Origin: Deltaproteobacteria bacterium
GTDB taxonomy: Bacteria > Desulfobacterota > Desulfobulbia > Desulfobulbales > JAJRZW01
Assembly: GCA_024275015.1 (NCBI GenBank)
Contig: JAJRZW010000002.1
Location: 1-52,110 of the forward strand
Direction: 5' to 3'
DNA length: 52,110 nt
Below the pieces are notes generated by a model. It did no database searches. It worked only from the letters and a program-made list of their open reading frames with translations, and was not told the DNA's origin. This document shows positions 1 through 7,656 of this stretch, piece by piece. The translations under genes and the position numbers were made by a program. The number at the start of each line of letters is the position of its first letter. The first letter of the stretch is position 1.

Positions 1-135
1 AATGATGAATTCCGAAAAGGTAATCGATTGTTTGGAAGTCCGGGAACCAATCATGACCGGAAAAGTGGCCCGATTAGCGTGATCACGGGGTGGCCCGATT
101 AAGGTGATCCTGAAATGGCCCTATATGGAGTGTCA
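1..135 (-). mobile_element. Probable terminus of an IS21-like insertion sequence, truncated by window edge
   Basis: Two copies of GTGGCCCGATTA followed by a GTGATC-like word lie at about 66-110, and a third shorter TGGCCC copy lies at about 115. The stretch ends in GAGTGTCA at 128-135. Multiple short internal repeats and a TG...CA boundary are typical of IS21-family ends (family knowledge). On the minus strand an open frame starts at 54 (Met-Ile-Gly-Ser-Arg) and runs off the window edge; it could be the first codons of a transposase. No transposase domain is visible, so the call rests on the end structure alone. Confidence 0.4.
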
Positions 136-319
136 TTAACATTCGTCAGTGTGTGCCTGTCCACCTTAATACACTGTCCGAATTGTGGGGGTCACCTCTC
201 AAATCATTTAACACGGCCAAGCCCCATTGTCTCAGTCGTTGTCTTTCTTGCAAAAGAACGCAATATCAATATGTTGCATATCGTATCGGCCAAAAGCACA
301 GAGCCTTACGTCTAAGTTG

Positions 320-358
320 TTTACTTTACACATTAAAAGCATTATATTTATGTGTAAA
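320..358 (+). promoter_or_regulatory. vapBC promoter with overlapping palindromic operator
   Basis: A perfect 9-bp inverted repeat, TTTACACAT at 325-333 and ATGTGTAAA at 350-358, is separated by 16 bp. It overlaps a plausible promoter: TTTACT at 320-325, a 17-bp spacer, and TATATT at 343-348. It lies just upstream of the antitoxin ribosome binding site AGGAG at 365-369. VapB and VapBC complexes usually repress their own operon at such palindromes, so autoregulation is inferred. Confidence 0.5.
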
Positions 359-377
359 CCTTACAGGAGAAATTGCC

Positions 378-578
378 ATGGCTACAAATCTTGCGATCGA
401 CGATTGGCTGATTGACGAAGCAAAAGCGATAGGAAGACATAGGACGAAAAAGGGAGTCGTCACAGAAGCACTTCAAGAATATATTCAAAGGCGAAAGCAG
501 GCTGAAATATTCAATATTTTCAATAAAATAGACTTTGATCAAGATTATGATTATAAAAAACAACGAAGTGTAAAATGA
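378..578 (+). CDS. VapB-type antitoxin (type II toxin-antitoxin)
   Basis: A 66-residue protein that begins MATNLAIDDWLIDEAKAIG. The N-terminal part fits a short DNA-binding ribbon-helix-helix or VapB-like segment. The C-terminal half is charged, ends in DYDYKKQRSVK, and would wrap the toxin. The start is set by AGGAG at 365-369, 8 nt upstream of the ATG; a longer open frame back to 153 has no comparable site. The stop overlaps the toxin start (ATGA at 575-578), which is typical of co-translated toxin-antitoxin pairs. The gene is AT-rich compared with most of the window, which suggests recent acquisition. It is expected to neutralise the PIN toxin and repress the operon. Confidence 0.75.
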   Translation: MATNLAIDDWLIDEAKAIGRHRTKKGVVTEALQEYIQRRKQAEIFNIFNKIDFDQDYDYKKQRSVK

Positions 579-982
579 AAATCATAATTGACACTTGTAT
601 CTGGTCGCTATCTCTGCGAAGAAATGAACCGGCAAATAGCCCCTATATCACGGAATTTAAAGAATTAATAAAAGAAGTCCGTGTTCAACTTATAGGCGCA
701 ATCAGGCAAGAACTTCTTAGTGGAGTTAAATCAAAAAAACAATTTAATCTCCTCAGAAATCATTTAGAAGCATATGATGATTTGAGTTTAGAAAAACAAG
801 ACTATGAACTAGCGGCAGAGTACTTTAATACGGCCAGAAAAAAAGGAATACAGGGATCAAATACTGATTTTCTTATTTGTGCAATATCAACAAGACATAA
901 CATGCCAATTTTAACCACAGATAAGGATTTTTCTAATTTCCAAGCAGTTTTTCCTGTTAAACTTCATAGCCCAAGAGCGTAA
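575..982 (+). CDS. vapC: VapC-type PIN-domain ribonuclease toxin
   Basis: A 135-residue PIN-domain protein. The acidic residues expected of a PIN metal site are visible: D6 in MKIIIDTCIW, E46 in AIRQELLSG, D98 in GSNTDFLICA, and D116/D118 in LTTDKDFS. PIN toxins of the VapC group are Mg2+-dependent RNases that cut tRNA or rRNA and arrest translation (family knowledge); the target here is unknown. The gene overlaps the antitoxin by 4 nt. Like its partner it is AT-rich, with many AAA and ATA codons unlike most of the rest of the window, and the pair sits next to a probable IS end. Confidence 0.85.
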   Translation: MKIIIDTCIWSLSLRRNEPANSPYITEFKELIKEVRVQLIGAIRQELLSGVKSKKQFNLLRNHLEAYDDLSLEKQDYELAAEYFNTARKKGIQGSNTDFLICAISTRHNMPILTTDKDFSNFQAVFPVKLHSPRA

Positions 983-1025
983 GGTCTAACAATGGAATAT
1001 GTCAATGAAAAGGAGACACCGTTGG

Positions 1026-2399
1026 TCATAAATTAGAAAGGTCGAGGAGCCCCAAATCTTTGCTTGGCTTTTGCCCCCCCGCTCCCCCTACCCTTGACCC
1101 CTGCCTGTTGCCCCCCCCTTCAGCCTTGCCTTGCAGCGGCGGATTAAAATACCCGAATCCCAATTGCGGAAATTCTGTCTTTAACCGCGTGAGCCATCTT
1201 CTTATTCCCATCCCCGGCCCGTTTTCTTCGGGCGCGATTTCGTCGAGGTACCAGTCTGGGTCTATGTTCAGGTTTCTTAACTGGATGAAGTCGGGGTCGC
1301 AATCTGAGACAAGTTCACTCAGGGCGGCGTATTCGGCCTCGGTGTCGGTGAAACCGGGGAGGATGAAGTAGTTGAGGGAGACGAATTTTTTGTCATTTTT
1401 CATTACCCGGATTGATTCCTTGATCTCGGTCAAGGAAAAATCCCGGGGACGGTAGTATCCTGCGTGGCACTGGTCGCGGGCGGAGTTAATGCTTACCCTG
1501 ATGGAATCGAGCCCGGCGGCGCTCAACCTTGCCACCTCCCGCGGGCGGCTGGAGTTGGAGTTTAAGTTGATGGTGCCTTGATCGGTGGCCTTTCTGATTT
1601 TCTTTATTGCCGCCTCGATGGTGTCGGCGGCCATAAGGGGTTCGCCCTCGCAGCCCTGGCCGAAGCTCGCCACATGTCCGGTCTTTTCCAGGTGGGCGAC
1701 GGCGATTTCGGCTATTTCGTCGGGGCTTGGGGTAAAGGCGAGCCGTTCCTGGGTCGAGGGGCAGCAGCCGGAGGGTTGCAGGGATATGCAGCCGAGGCAT
1801 TGGGCGTTGCAGGTGGGCGAGGTCGGCAGCGGCGCTTCAAAGCGCCCCATGAAATAGTTGACCGCGGCCGGACAGTTATAGGTCAGGCAGCACTTGCCGA
1901 GGTGCTGGATCAGTCGGTTGTTTTTGTTGTTCCGCAGGGCGGTCGCGGTGTTTTTTTTAATCCGGTCGGGATGATACCTTCCCGGTTTTTGGCGCCGGTC
2001 ATCGTCGCTTCGGAATCCCGCGACCCAGAAGCGTCCGTCGCCCCAGCCCAGGGCGCTGTAGGCAAAGAGCGGCAGGGTGGGGGCGTCGTCCATTTTTTCA
2101 AAGTCGCAGATAAGGGTGGCGGTATGGGCCGGGGCCATGAAGGCCGCAACAGCCAGGGCCTTTTTCCCCGCCGGGGCGTCGATGATTACCCGGTTGCCGC
2201 GCTTGTCGCGCCCCACCGGGAGTCGGCCGGGGAGGACGAAAAAATCGCTGCCATCCGGCAGGGGGATGAGGTCGGAGAGTTCGGGGATAACCGAGGCGCG
2301 GCCGCTGCGCCCGGAAAGGGTCAGACGGCCGGATTCACGGATTTCACCGTTTTCGTTGGCATATACCGCAAGCGGCATCCGGGTGGGGTGAATGCTCAT
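1026..2399 (-). CDS. Radical SAM domain protein
   Basis: A 457-residue protein. Cys197, Cys201 and Cys204 form the CX3CX2C motif (CNAQCLGC) that binds the radical SAM [4Fe-4S] cluster. About 190 residues precede it, an unusually long N-terminal extension with a further C170/C171/C176 group in GKCCLTYNC. A SAM-binding strand may lie in the LNSNSSRP region. The TIM-barrel part runs to about residue 420, followed by a Gly-rich, low-complexity tail. Substrate is not recognisable. The gene begins 6 bp after the small gene at 2406-2828 and is probably co-transcribed with it. MoaA-like or SPASM-like membership was considered, but no C-terminal Cys cluster is visible. Confidence 0.75.
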   Translation of the reverse strand: MSIHPTRMPLAVYANENGEIRESGRLTLSGRSGRASVIPELSDLIPLPDGSDFFVLPGRLPVGRDKRGNRVIIDAPAGKKALAVAAFMAPAHTATLICDFEKMDDAPTLPLFAYSALGWGDGRFWVAGFRSDDDRRQKPGRYHPDRIKKNTATALRNNKNNRLIQHLGKCCLTYNCPAAVNYFMGRFEAPLPTSPTCNAQCLGCISLQPSGCCPSTQERLAFTPSPDEIAEIAVAHLEKTGHVASFGQGCEGEPLMAADTIEAAIKKIRKATDQGTINLNSNSSRPREVARLSAAGLDSIRVSINSARDQCHAGYYRPRDFSLTEIKESIRVMKNDKKFVSLNYFILPGFTDTEAEYAALSELVSDCDPDFIQLRNLNIDPDWYLDEIAPEENGPGMGIRRWLTRLKTEFPQLGFGYFNPPLQGKAEGGGNRQGSRVGGAGGQKPSKDLGLLDLSNL

Positions 2400-2405
2400 C
2401 GCGGC

Positions 2406-2828
2406 TTACGGCCGGACAGCGTTCATCACCGAATCAACCGCTTGATAGATGTCCTCGTCGTCACCGAAGATGTCCTGGATCTTTGGACTTTCGATCAGGT
2501 CTTCGATGATGTACTGGGTAAGAAACAGGGAGATGAAATTGGGGTTTTTTACCAGGCCGCGCAGGGGGGCGATTTTGAACTGGATGTCAAAATCTTCCAT
2601 CTGGGTCAGTTTTTCCATCTGATTGTGGAAGAGCCCCCGCAGACCGTCGACGTCGGTGGCCTCAAGGATTTTTTTGTCAAGCAGATGCTGTACCAGCAGG
2701 GTGGAAAGCCTTTCAGCCTCCTGCTGGGTCTTGCTGATCATCAGATACCGCTCCCGTTCCCGTTTGCGGTCAATGGCGTTGCCGGTCTTGGAGTCGTTTT
2801 TATAAGGATTCGAGCTGTAATGGGCCAT
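2406..2828 (-). CDS. Hypothetical protein, operon partner of the radical SAM gene
   Basis: A 140-residue protein with no family I recognise. It has no signal peptide or membrane segment. It looks mostly alpha-helical, with an Arg/Glu-rich stretch (DRKRERERYLM) at about residues 20-30 and an acidic C-terminus (DIFGDDEDIYQAV). A good ribosome binding site (AGGAA on the minus strand) precedes the ATG at 2828. Only 6 bp separate its stop from the start of the radical SAM gene, so the two are likely one transcript. It could be a dedicated partner or an unrelated cytosolic helper; the sequence does not decide. Confidence 0.65.
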   Translation of the reverse strand: MAHYSSNPYKNDSKTGNAIDRKRERERYLMISKTQQEAERLSTLLVQHLLDKKILEATDVDGLRGLFHNQMEKLTQMEDFDIQFKIAPLRGLVKNPNFISLFLTQYIIEDLIESPKIQDIFGDDEDIYQAVDSVMNAVRP

Positions 2829-2963
2829 TTTCCTTCCCTTGTCTTTTGATACGGCGGGATCGTGAATCGGTTGACATTATCAAGCAAAGATGGAATTTAA
2901 CCTTGCGTCAATCACATATCCAGCAAAAACTTTAAAGAGCGGCAAAAAAGAGAGGGTTAAACG

Positions 2964-3593
2964 ATGAGTCGCAGCGAAGCGGTAAGAAAGATGACCGGGT
3001 TGACGGTGATGCTGCCCGGGGGGATCATGCCGGGAGAGATCATGGCCGCGGTCCATGATCTCTCCCGGAAATATGATTTCGGGATTTATCTGTCAACGGC
3101 CCAGAATCTGCGGCTGATAAATATTGCCGAGGATGATTTTGAGGCGGTCAAGGCCGGGCTTGCCGCGGCCGGGGCGGTGTTCAAGGGACCGGGGGGGTTC
3201 CCCCTGCCCAAGGTCTGTATCGGGGCCGGCAGTTGTAAGCTCGGCCTCGTTGATACCCTTGAGTTCTCCCGTCTTGTCGGCGAACGCTTTGCCGGGCGGA
3301 AGAATGTTAAGCCCAAGTTCAAGATCGCTGTTTCCGGCTGTCCTGCCGCGTGTTCCGGGGCAATGCTTGCCGATATCGGTGTGGTCGCGACCCGGGCCGG
3401 GTTTAACCTGTATGTCGGAGGCAAGGGCGGACCGCGGCCAAGGGTGGGACAGAGGATAAAGAAGGGCGTCAGCCGGGACGAGGTCATGTATGCCATTGAG
3501 ATCCTGGTTGATTACCATGACCGCAAGACCACGGGAAAACAGCGTTTTGCCAAGTTGTTGAACGCCGACGATTTCCCCTTTTCCCTTGAATGA
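2964..3593 (+). CDS. Small nitrite/sulfite reductase-like siroheme [4Fe-4S] protein
   Basis: A 209-residue protein with a ferredoxin-like half (about residues 10-75) followed by a siroheme/4Fe-4S half. The cluster cysteines are in CIGAGSC (CX5C) and CPAAC (CX3C), the spacing seen in sulfite and nitrite reductases. The length matches the low-molecular-mass assimilatory-type sulfite reductase of Desulfovibrio (about 220 residues), not the two-repeat enzymes. The reaction would be six-electron reduction of sulfite or nitrite. The physiological role of this small class is not settled. It is transcribed divergently from the 2406-2828 gene, with 135 bp between, and stands alone. Confidence 0.8.
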   Translation: MSRSEAVRKMTGLTVMLPGGIMPGEIMAAVHDLSRKYDFGIYLSTAQNLRLINIAEDDFEAVKAGLAAAGAVFKGPGGFPLPKVCIGAGSCKLGLVDTLEFSRLVGERFAGRKNVKPKFKIAVSGCPAACSGAMLADIGVVATRAGFNLYVGGKGGPRPRVGQRIKKGVSRDEVMYAIEILVDYHDRKTTGKQRFAKLLNADDFPFSLE

Positions 3594-3650
3594 ATGTCCC
3601 CGCCGGTAAGGCGGAAATGATTATTTGCGATTTTTTACGACGCCATGCAA

Positions 3651-3740
3651 GATAATCAAAAGGGGTTAAATCGCGCACATGGCGGCGTCCATGAAGCCCT
3701 TGCAGAGTGCGTTTTTTGCGTTAACTGTGGTTAGTTGATC
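3651..3740 (+). repeat. Dispersed repeat family A, copy 1
   Basis: This segment (GATAATCAAAAGGGGTTAAA, then ATGGCGGCGTCC, then CAGAGTGCG) is repeated at 50711-50830 and, reversed, at 38929-39040. It follows a short tract at 3616-3650 that also resembles the outer end of the inverted repeat at 34050-34082. No coding potential is seen in 3594-3794. Confidence 0.7.
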
Positions 3741-3794
3741 GCTTCACGCATACCGTGCAGATTCGGGAAAAGAATCATTTCCGGACAGTTACGG

Positions 3795-5504
3795 CTAAAA
3801 AAGGTTCATCTGCGGATTTTTTCTCTTCCGGCGGCGTTTCGTTTCCCGGCGTTGGATGAGGTCCGCCGGGATTTCCTTGATAAAGGGGCTTTGGGTGGCG
3901 CTGTTGCCGCTGAGGAAAAGATTGTCGGTGGCCCTGGTCATGGCGACGTACAGCAGGCGGCGTTCTTCTTCGGTATCGTCGCTTCCGGCCCAGGGCAGGA
4001 TCGATTGGTCAATGCCGGGGATAAAGACGCTTTGGAACTCAAGGCCCTTGGCGGCGTGAATGGTCATCACCGCGATTCCTTTTGCCCTGGGGTCGTAGAG
4101 GCTTCGGCTCTCAAGCCTCTCCATGTGCGTAAGCATGGTCCGGACGTCGGCAAAGGTCGAGGCGAGATCCACCAGGCGGCGGCAGTTATCACTTTCCGTA
4201 AGGCCGTAGGCGTTGAGCAGTTTTTTTATTGCCGCGGCGGGGTTGGTTCCGGCCCCGTTTATCCAGGCGTGGCGCAGGTCTTTTATCCGGGTCATGGCCG
4301 CGATTCCCCGGTCGCTCCGCGCCTGCTGTTTATCCGCGACTATCTCGTTTACCGTTTTTTTCCCGATCCCGGCAAGGCCCGCGAGGGCCACGGATAGAGA
4401 TTGCAGGTCATCGGGGTTTTCGGCCCACTTTATCAGGCGGTACACCGGCCTTGTTTCCGCCCGGTCAAAGAACGGGGTGATGCCGACAATCTGTACCGGC
4501 AGGCCCCGGCGGTCAAGGGCGTTGACGATTGCCGTTCCCTGGCGCGAAAGGCGACAGAGTACGGCAATATCCTCAAAGGCGGTATTGCCGTCGGTTTTGC
4601 CGCCGCGGCCGCTGTAAATTGAGAAATTCTCCACCCCGCCGAGGATCTCCTCGATTCTTTTGACGACAAGTTCCGCCTCTGCCGCCGTTGAGCGACCGGG
4701 TTGATACTCCACCCGTCCTCCCGGCCGCCGGAGGGGGACAAGTTCAGACTCCCCGCCCCCGCGGTTATGGGCGATCAGTGTCCCCGCCGCCGCAAGGATT
4801 TCCGGGCGACTGCGGTAATTCTGTTTAAGGCGGATGACCCGGGTTGCGGGGTTATTTCTGAAGGCGAAGAAGTTTTCCACCGCCGCGCCGCGAAAACCGT
4901 ATATCGCCTGGTCCGGGTCGCCGATGACAAAGGCCGTTGCCGATTCGGCCAGTTCTTCCACCAGCATCGCCTGGTCCGGGTTTACGTCCTGGAACTCGTC
5001 AACCAGGATATGTTCAACCCGGGCACGGACCTTGCGGCGCAGGGCTTGGTCGTCGGCAAAGTCTTGCAGGAACAGGGGGATGATCTCCTCAACGGTAATG
5101 GCGTTGTCGTTGTTTTCGCAGTCGGGGTCGATGACCTTCAGGTCGGGGTGTTTTTTCCTGAGCCAGTGGAGACAGAAGGCGTGAAAGGTGCCGGTAAACA
5201 CCATGCCTGCGGCCGTTCCCAGCCGGTCTTCAAGCCGTGTCTTCATCTCGTCGGCGGCGCGGTTGGTAAAGGTGATGGCCCATACCGACTCCGGTTTCAC
5301 CCCGTCTTTTTCGACCAGGTGGAGTATCCGGCCGGTGAGGGTGTGGGTCTTGCCGGTGCCGGGACCGGCAATGACCATGGTCCTTCTGCCGACGGCGGCA
5401 ACGGCCTCGTCCTGCTCCGGGTTGACTATGGCGTTGAAGTCCGGGTCTCCGGCGATGATCGTGGCCGGGGATACGGCGCCGCTCGCGGCCCTGGGCCTCT
5501 TCCT
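3795..5504 (-). CDS. UvrD/Rep-type DNA helicase, 3' part of a frameshifted EndoQ-UvrD gene
   Basis: An SF1A helicase core. Seen in order: a Q-motif (VNPEQDEAVAA) upstream of the first Met codon, Walker A GPGTGKT, motif II VDEFQDVNPDQ, motif III GDPDQAIYGFRG, motif IV LKQNYRS, motif V TIHAAKGLEF, and motif VI LLYVAMTRA. The first in-frame ATG (5378) lies between the Q-motif and Walker A, so it cannot be the real start. The frame stays open upstream to the A9 run at 5504-5512, where it meets the PHP gene in the -1 frame. A -1 shift gives a protein of about 1001 residues. The PHP gene's own stop at 5426 lies within this frame. Function: 3'-5' strand separation in repair, coupled to the nuclease half. 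Confidence 0.85.
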   Translation of the reverse strand, partial: RKRPRAASGAVSPATIIAGDPDFNAIVNPEQDEAVAAVGRRTMVIAGPGTGKTHTLTGRILHLVEKDGVKPESVWAITFTNRAADEMKTRLEDRLGTAAGMVFTGTFHAFCLHWLRKKHPDLKVIDPDCENNDNAITVEEIIPLFLQDFADDQALRRKVRARVEHILVDEFQDVNPDQAMLVEELAESATAFVIGDPDQAIYGFRGAAVENFFAFRNNPATRVIRLKQNYRSRPEILAAAGTLIAHNRGGGESELVPLRRPGGRVEYQPGRSTAAEAELVVKRIEEILGGVENFSIYSGRGGKTDGNTAFEDIAVLCRLSRQGTAIVNALDRRGLPVQIVGITPFFDRAETRPVYRLIKWAENPDDLQSLSVALAGLAGIGKKTVNEIVADKQQARSDRGIAAMTRIKDLRHAWINGAGTNPAAAIKKLLNAYGLTESDNCRRLVDLASTFADVRTMLTHMERLESRSLYDPRAKGIAVMTIHAAKGLEFQSVFIPGIDQSILPWAGSDDTEEERRLLYVAMTRATDNLFLSGNSATQSPFIKEIPADLIQRRETKRRRKRKNPQMNLF

Positions 5505-6799
5505 TTTTTTTTCGGCACCGCCACCCCGAACATGAACGACTGCCCGGCCGCGGCCGCGATTTCGCCTTCCGCGAAGACGCGGATCATTCCGAATTCGCCG
5601 TCAAAGCCGCCCCGGCGGATGACATACCCCCCGCGCATCCGGGTAAGGGCCGTGGCGAGAAGGGGGGATACGGTTTCAAGTTCTTCCGTCGGGGTATTGA
5701 GGAGGATATTGAACTCGGAACCGAATCTGGCGATGAGGCGGGAGTAAAGGTCGTCGACTTTTTTGGTTGCCGGGCCGCAGCTCATGATCTCGGCCAGGAT
5801 CTCGGGCAGGGGAATTAGGGAGTGGACCACGGGCGAGTTTGCCGGGTATACGGGATGGTCGCGGCCGGCAAGTTCAATCACCCGGGACAGGACGCCGACG
5901 GTTAATGGTCGGCGGCATCGCGGACAGATATCATTTAGCTTCGCGGTTTCCGCCGGTTCAAGGCTGATCCCGCATTTACGATGGCCGTCAAGGTGGTATT
6001 TCCCTTCCTCGGGGAAAAACTCAACCGTGGCGGCAAATCCCCTGCCCGGGTCTTCAAGGGCGGCCCTGATGGCGAAAAAATCAAGGGGGCAGGAAAATAT
6101 ATTGGCCTCGCGCCCTAATTTCGCCGGGGAATGACAGTCGGAGTTTGAGATCAGGGTGTAGCGGTCAAGGGCCGGAACCAGGCGGTTCATTGCCGGGTCG
6201 GACGAGAGCCCGGTCTCAAGGGCGAATATGTGTTCCGACAGGTCGCCGAAGCAGTCTTCAAGGCGGTCAAAACCGGATTTTGAGCCGAAAAGCGAAAACC
6301 ACGGGGTCCAGATATGGGCCGGAACCATGAAGCCATGCTCGGATTCCTCAAGGACGATTTCGAGGAGATCGCGGGCGTCAAGGCCGAGGATCGGGCGGCC
6401 GTCGGATTCGATATTACCGATGGCGGCAAGCCGGGCTGAAATGGCGGCGGCATCGGCAAGGGTGGGGACATAGACAAGGTTGTGGATCTTGCGCACCCGG
6501 CCGTTTTTTTTATAAATGGAACTGATCTCGGCTGAGAGGAGGAAACGGGTATCGCCGGCTTCGGGATTGATCCCGGCCAGGGCCGGAGGAAGGTTTTCGT
6601 CTTTGAGGCGGTAAAGGCCGGGTTCGGCGGGGGTCAGGTGTTCATTTAAATGCGCCCGCCAGCCCGGGTGGGTGAAATCACCGGTGGCGATTAGGTTTAT
6701 GCCCTTGACCCTTGCCCAGGCAAACAGGCCCGGGAGGGTGCTTTTCTTGCTGGTGGCCCGGGACCATGGCGAGTGGATGTGGAGATCGGCGATAAACAT
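5426..6799 (-). CDS. EndoQ-like PHP-domain endonuclease, 5' part of a frameshifted EndoQ-UvrD gene
   Basis: A 457-residue frame. The PHP metal-site motifs are clear: D5, H7 and H9 in IADLHIHS, and D41 and H44 in ATGDFTHPGW. Downstream lie NSDCHS and a zinc-ribbon-like pair, C-G-I ... C-P-R-C, as in endonuclease Q (TIGR00375-like) proteins. EndoQ nicks DNA 5' of deaminated bases and other lesions (family knowledge). The domain appears complete by about residue 425. After Lys430-432, encoded in an A9 run, the frame continues for only 25 low-complexity residues (GRGPGPRAAPYP...) and stops. The -1 frame continues instead into a helicase, so the short tail is probably not the main product unless slippage is regulated. 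Confidence 0.85.
   Translation of the reverse strand: MFIADLHIHSPWSRATSKKSTLPGLFAWARVKGINLIATGDFTHPGWRAHLNEHLTPAEPGLYRLKDENLPPALAGINPEAGDTRFLLSAEISSIYKKNGRVRKIHNLVYVPTLADAAAISARLAAIGNIESDGRPILGLDARDLLEIVLEESEHGFMVPAHIWTPWFSLFGSKSGFDRLEDCFGDLSEHIFALETGLSSDPAMNRLVPALDRYTLISNSDCHSPAKLGREANIFSCPLDFFAIRAALEDPGRGFAATVEFFPEEGKYHLDGHRKCGISLEPAETAKLNDICPRCRRPLTVGVLSRVIELAGRDHPVYPANSPVVHSLIPLPEILAEIMSCGPATKKVDDLYSRLIARFGSEFNILLNTPTEELETVSPLLATALTRMRGGYVIRRGGFDGEFGMIRVFAEGEIAAAAGQSFMFGVAVPKKKGRGPGPRAAPYPRPRSSPETRTSTP
5504..5512 (-). other. A9 homopolymer at the EndoQ/UvrD frame junction (possible -1 slippage site)
   Basis: On the coding strand the PHP frame reads CCG AAA AAA AAA GGA. Re-reading the last A gives AGG AAG AGG and enters the helicase frame. 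A short GC-rich hairpin (GCCG CGAG CGGC, about 5478-5489) follows. Programmed -1 slippage, transcriptional slippage, a real mutation, or a homopolymer sequencing error would all look like this. Confidence 0.6.
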
Positions 6800-6805
6800 T
6801 TTTCA

Positions 6806-6968
6806 GTTTACGGTTCACGGTTGACGGTTTACCGTTCAGCGGGACGCTATTGCCCTCATGCAGCCCACCCTTTGACAGCCTGTTGGAAAATGGGCTGTGC
6901 GTGGCGCATGGACGGCTTTTTAAACGGTCTGTTAAGTAACCGTAAACCGTCAATCGTGAACCGTAAAC
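6806..6968. repeat. 31-bp inverted repeat pair flanking a fragment of repeat family B, abutting tadA
   Basis: The left arm 6806-6836 and right arm 6938-6968 are reverse complements with two mismatches (GTTTACGGTTCACG and similar). Between them, 6881-6935 matches the outer parts of repeat family B (ATGGACGGCTTTTTAAACGG). The right arm ends one base before the tadA ATG. Confidence 0.8.
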
Positions 6969-7424
6969 ATGAATTCCGAATATTACATGGGACTGGCCCT
7001 TGAACAGGCCCGGGCCGCGGCGGCGGGGGGAGAGGTGCCGGTGGGGGCGGCACTGGTGGGGCCGCGGGGGAAGGTGCTGGCTGTCGGCCGCAATTGTCCA
7101 ATTGAAAAAAACGATCCCAGCGCCCACGCCGAGATCAATGTCATCCGTGCGGCGGCGTTAATCCTGAACAATTATCGCTTGACAGGGTGTGACCTCTATG
7201 TAACTTTGGAACCCTGTCTCATGTGCGCCGGCTCCCTGATAACATCCCGGATTAAAAGACTTTTTTACGCCGCCGCCGACCCGAAGACCGGGGCGGTAAA
7301 AAGTCTGTATCAGGTTCTGTCGGACCAGCGCCTGAATCATCAGGTAGAGGTGGTCGGCGGGATTATGGCTGAAGAGTCATCAGCACTGCTCAGGGAGTTC
7401 TTTCGGCAGAGGCGGAAGGGGTGA
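6969..7424 (+). CDS. tadA: tRNA-specific adenosine deaminase
   Basis: A 151-residue cytidine deaminase-fold enzyme. Zinc ligands and catalytic Glu are visible: H53 and E55 in SAHAEIN, C83 and C86 in LEPCLMCAG. TadA converts A34 to inosine in the tRNA-Arg wobble position. Length and motif spacing are normal. The ATG follows directly on the right arm of an inverted repeat and no Shine-Dalgarno sequence is visible. An internal Met7 (6987) has none either, so translation may be weak or leaderless. The gene is divergent from the EndoQ-like gene. Confidence 0.9.
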   Translation: MNSEYYMGLALEQARAAAAGGEVPVGAALVGPRGKVLAVGRNCPIEKNDPSAHAEINVIRAAALILNNYRLTGCDLYVTLEPCLMCAGSLITSRIKRLFYAAADPKTGAVKSLYQVLSDQRLNHQVEVVGGIMAEESSALLREFFRQRRKG

Positions 7425-7490
7425 AATTACAGAGTGGCATGTGTTTTGTTAATATCTTCAGGATATTATAGCAATGAAGCAAGCTGTAAT

Positions 7491-7580
7491 TCGTCTTTCC
7501 GGCATGCTTTTAGCCGGAATCCAGGATTTAAAGTCCTTATCAAAGTTTACTGGATTCCGGGTCAAGCCCGGAATGACTTT
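7491..7580. repeat. CCGGAATCC-type palindromic repeat
   Basis: Two opposed blocks, CCGGAATCCAGG near 7515 and CTGGATTCCGG near 7550, with outer pairs TTTCCGGCATG / CCCGGAATGAC, form nested inverted repeats. The same CATTCCGG...GGAATGAC theme builds the long inverted repeats at 33971 and 35856. The sequence appears non-coding. Confidence 0.6.
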
Positions 7581-7656
7581 GGATGTATTGCTAAATTAAG
7601 TCGTATATTCAACGAATTAAGATAGCCTGGAAGGTTGAGTTTGAGTTACCAGAGGA

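Noticed and set aside
1578..2849. Long plus-strand open frame of 423 codons
   Set aside because: It lies antisense to the radical SAM and partner genes, has no recognisable domain and no ribosome binding site; it is a GC-rich shadow frame.
2871..2900. Promoter TTGACA at 2871 for the sulfite reductase-like gene
   Set aside because: The -35 is good, but the -10 position reads AATTTA, too weak to call without mapping.
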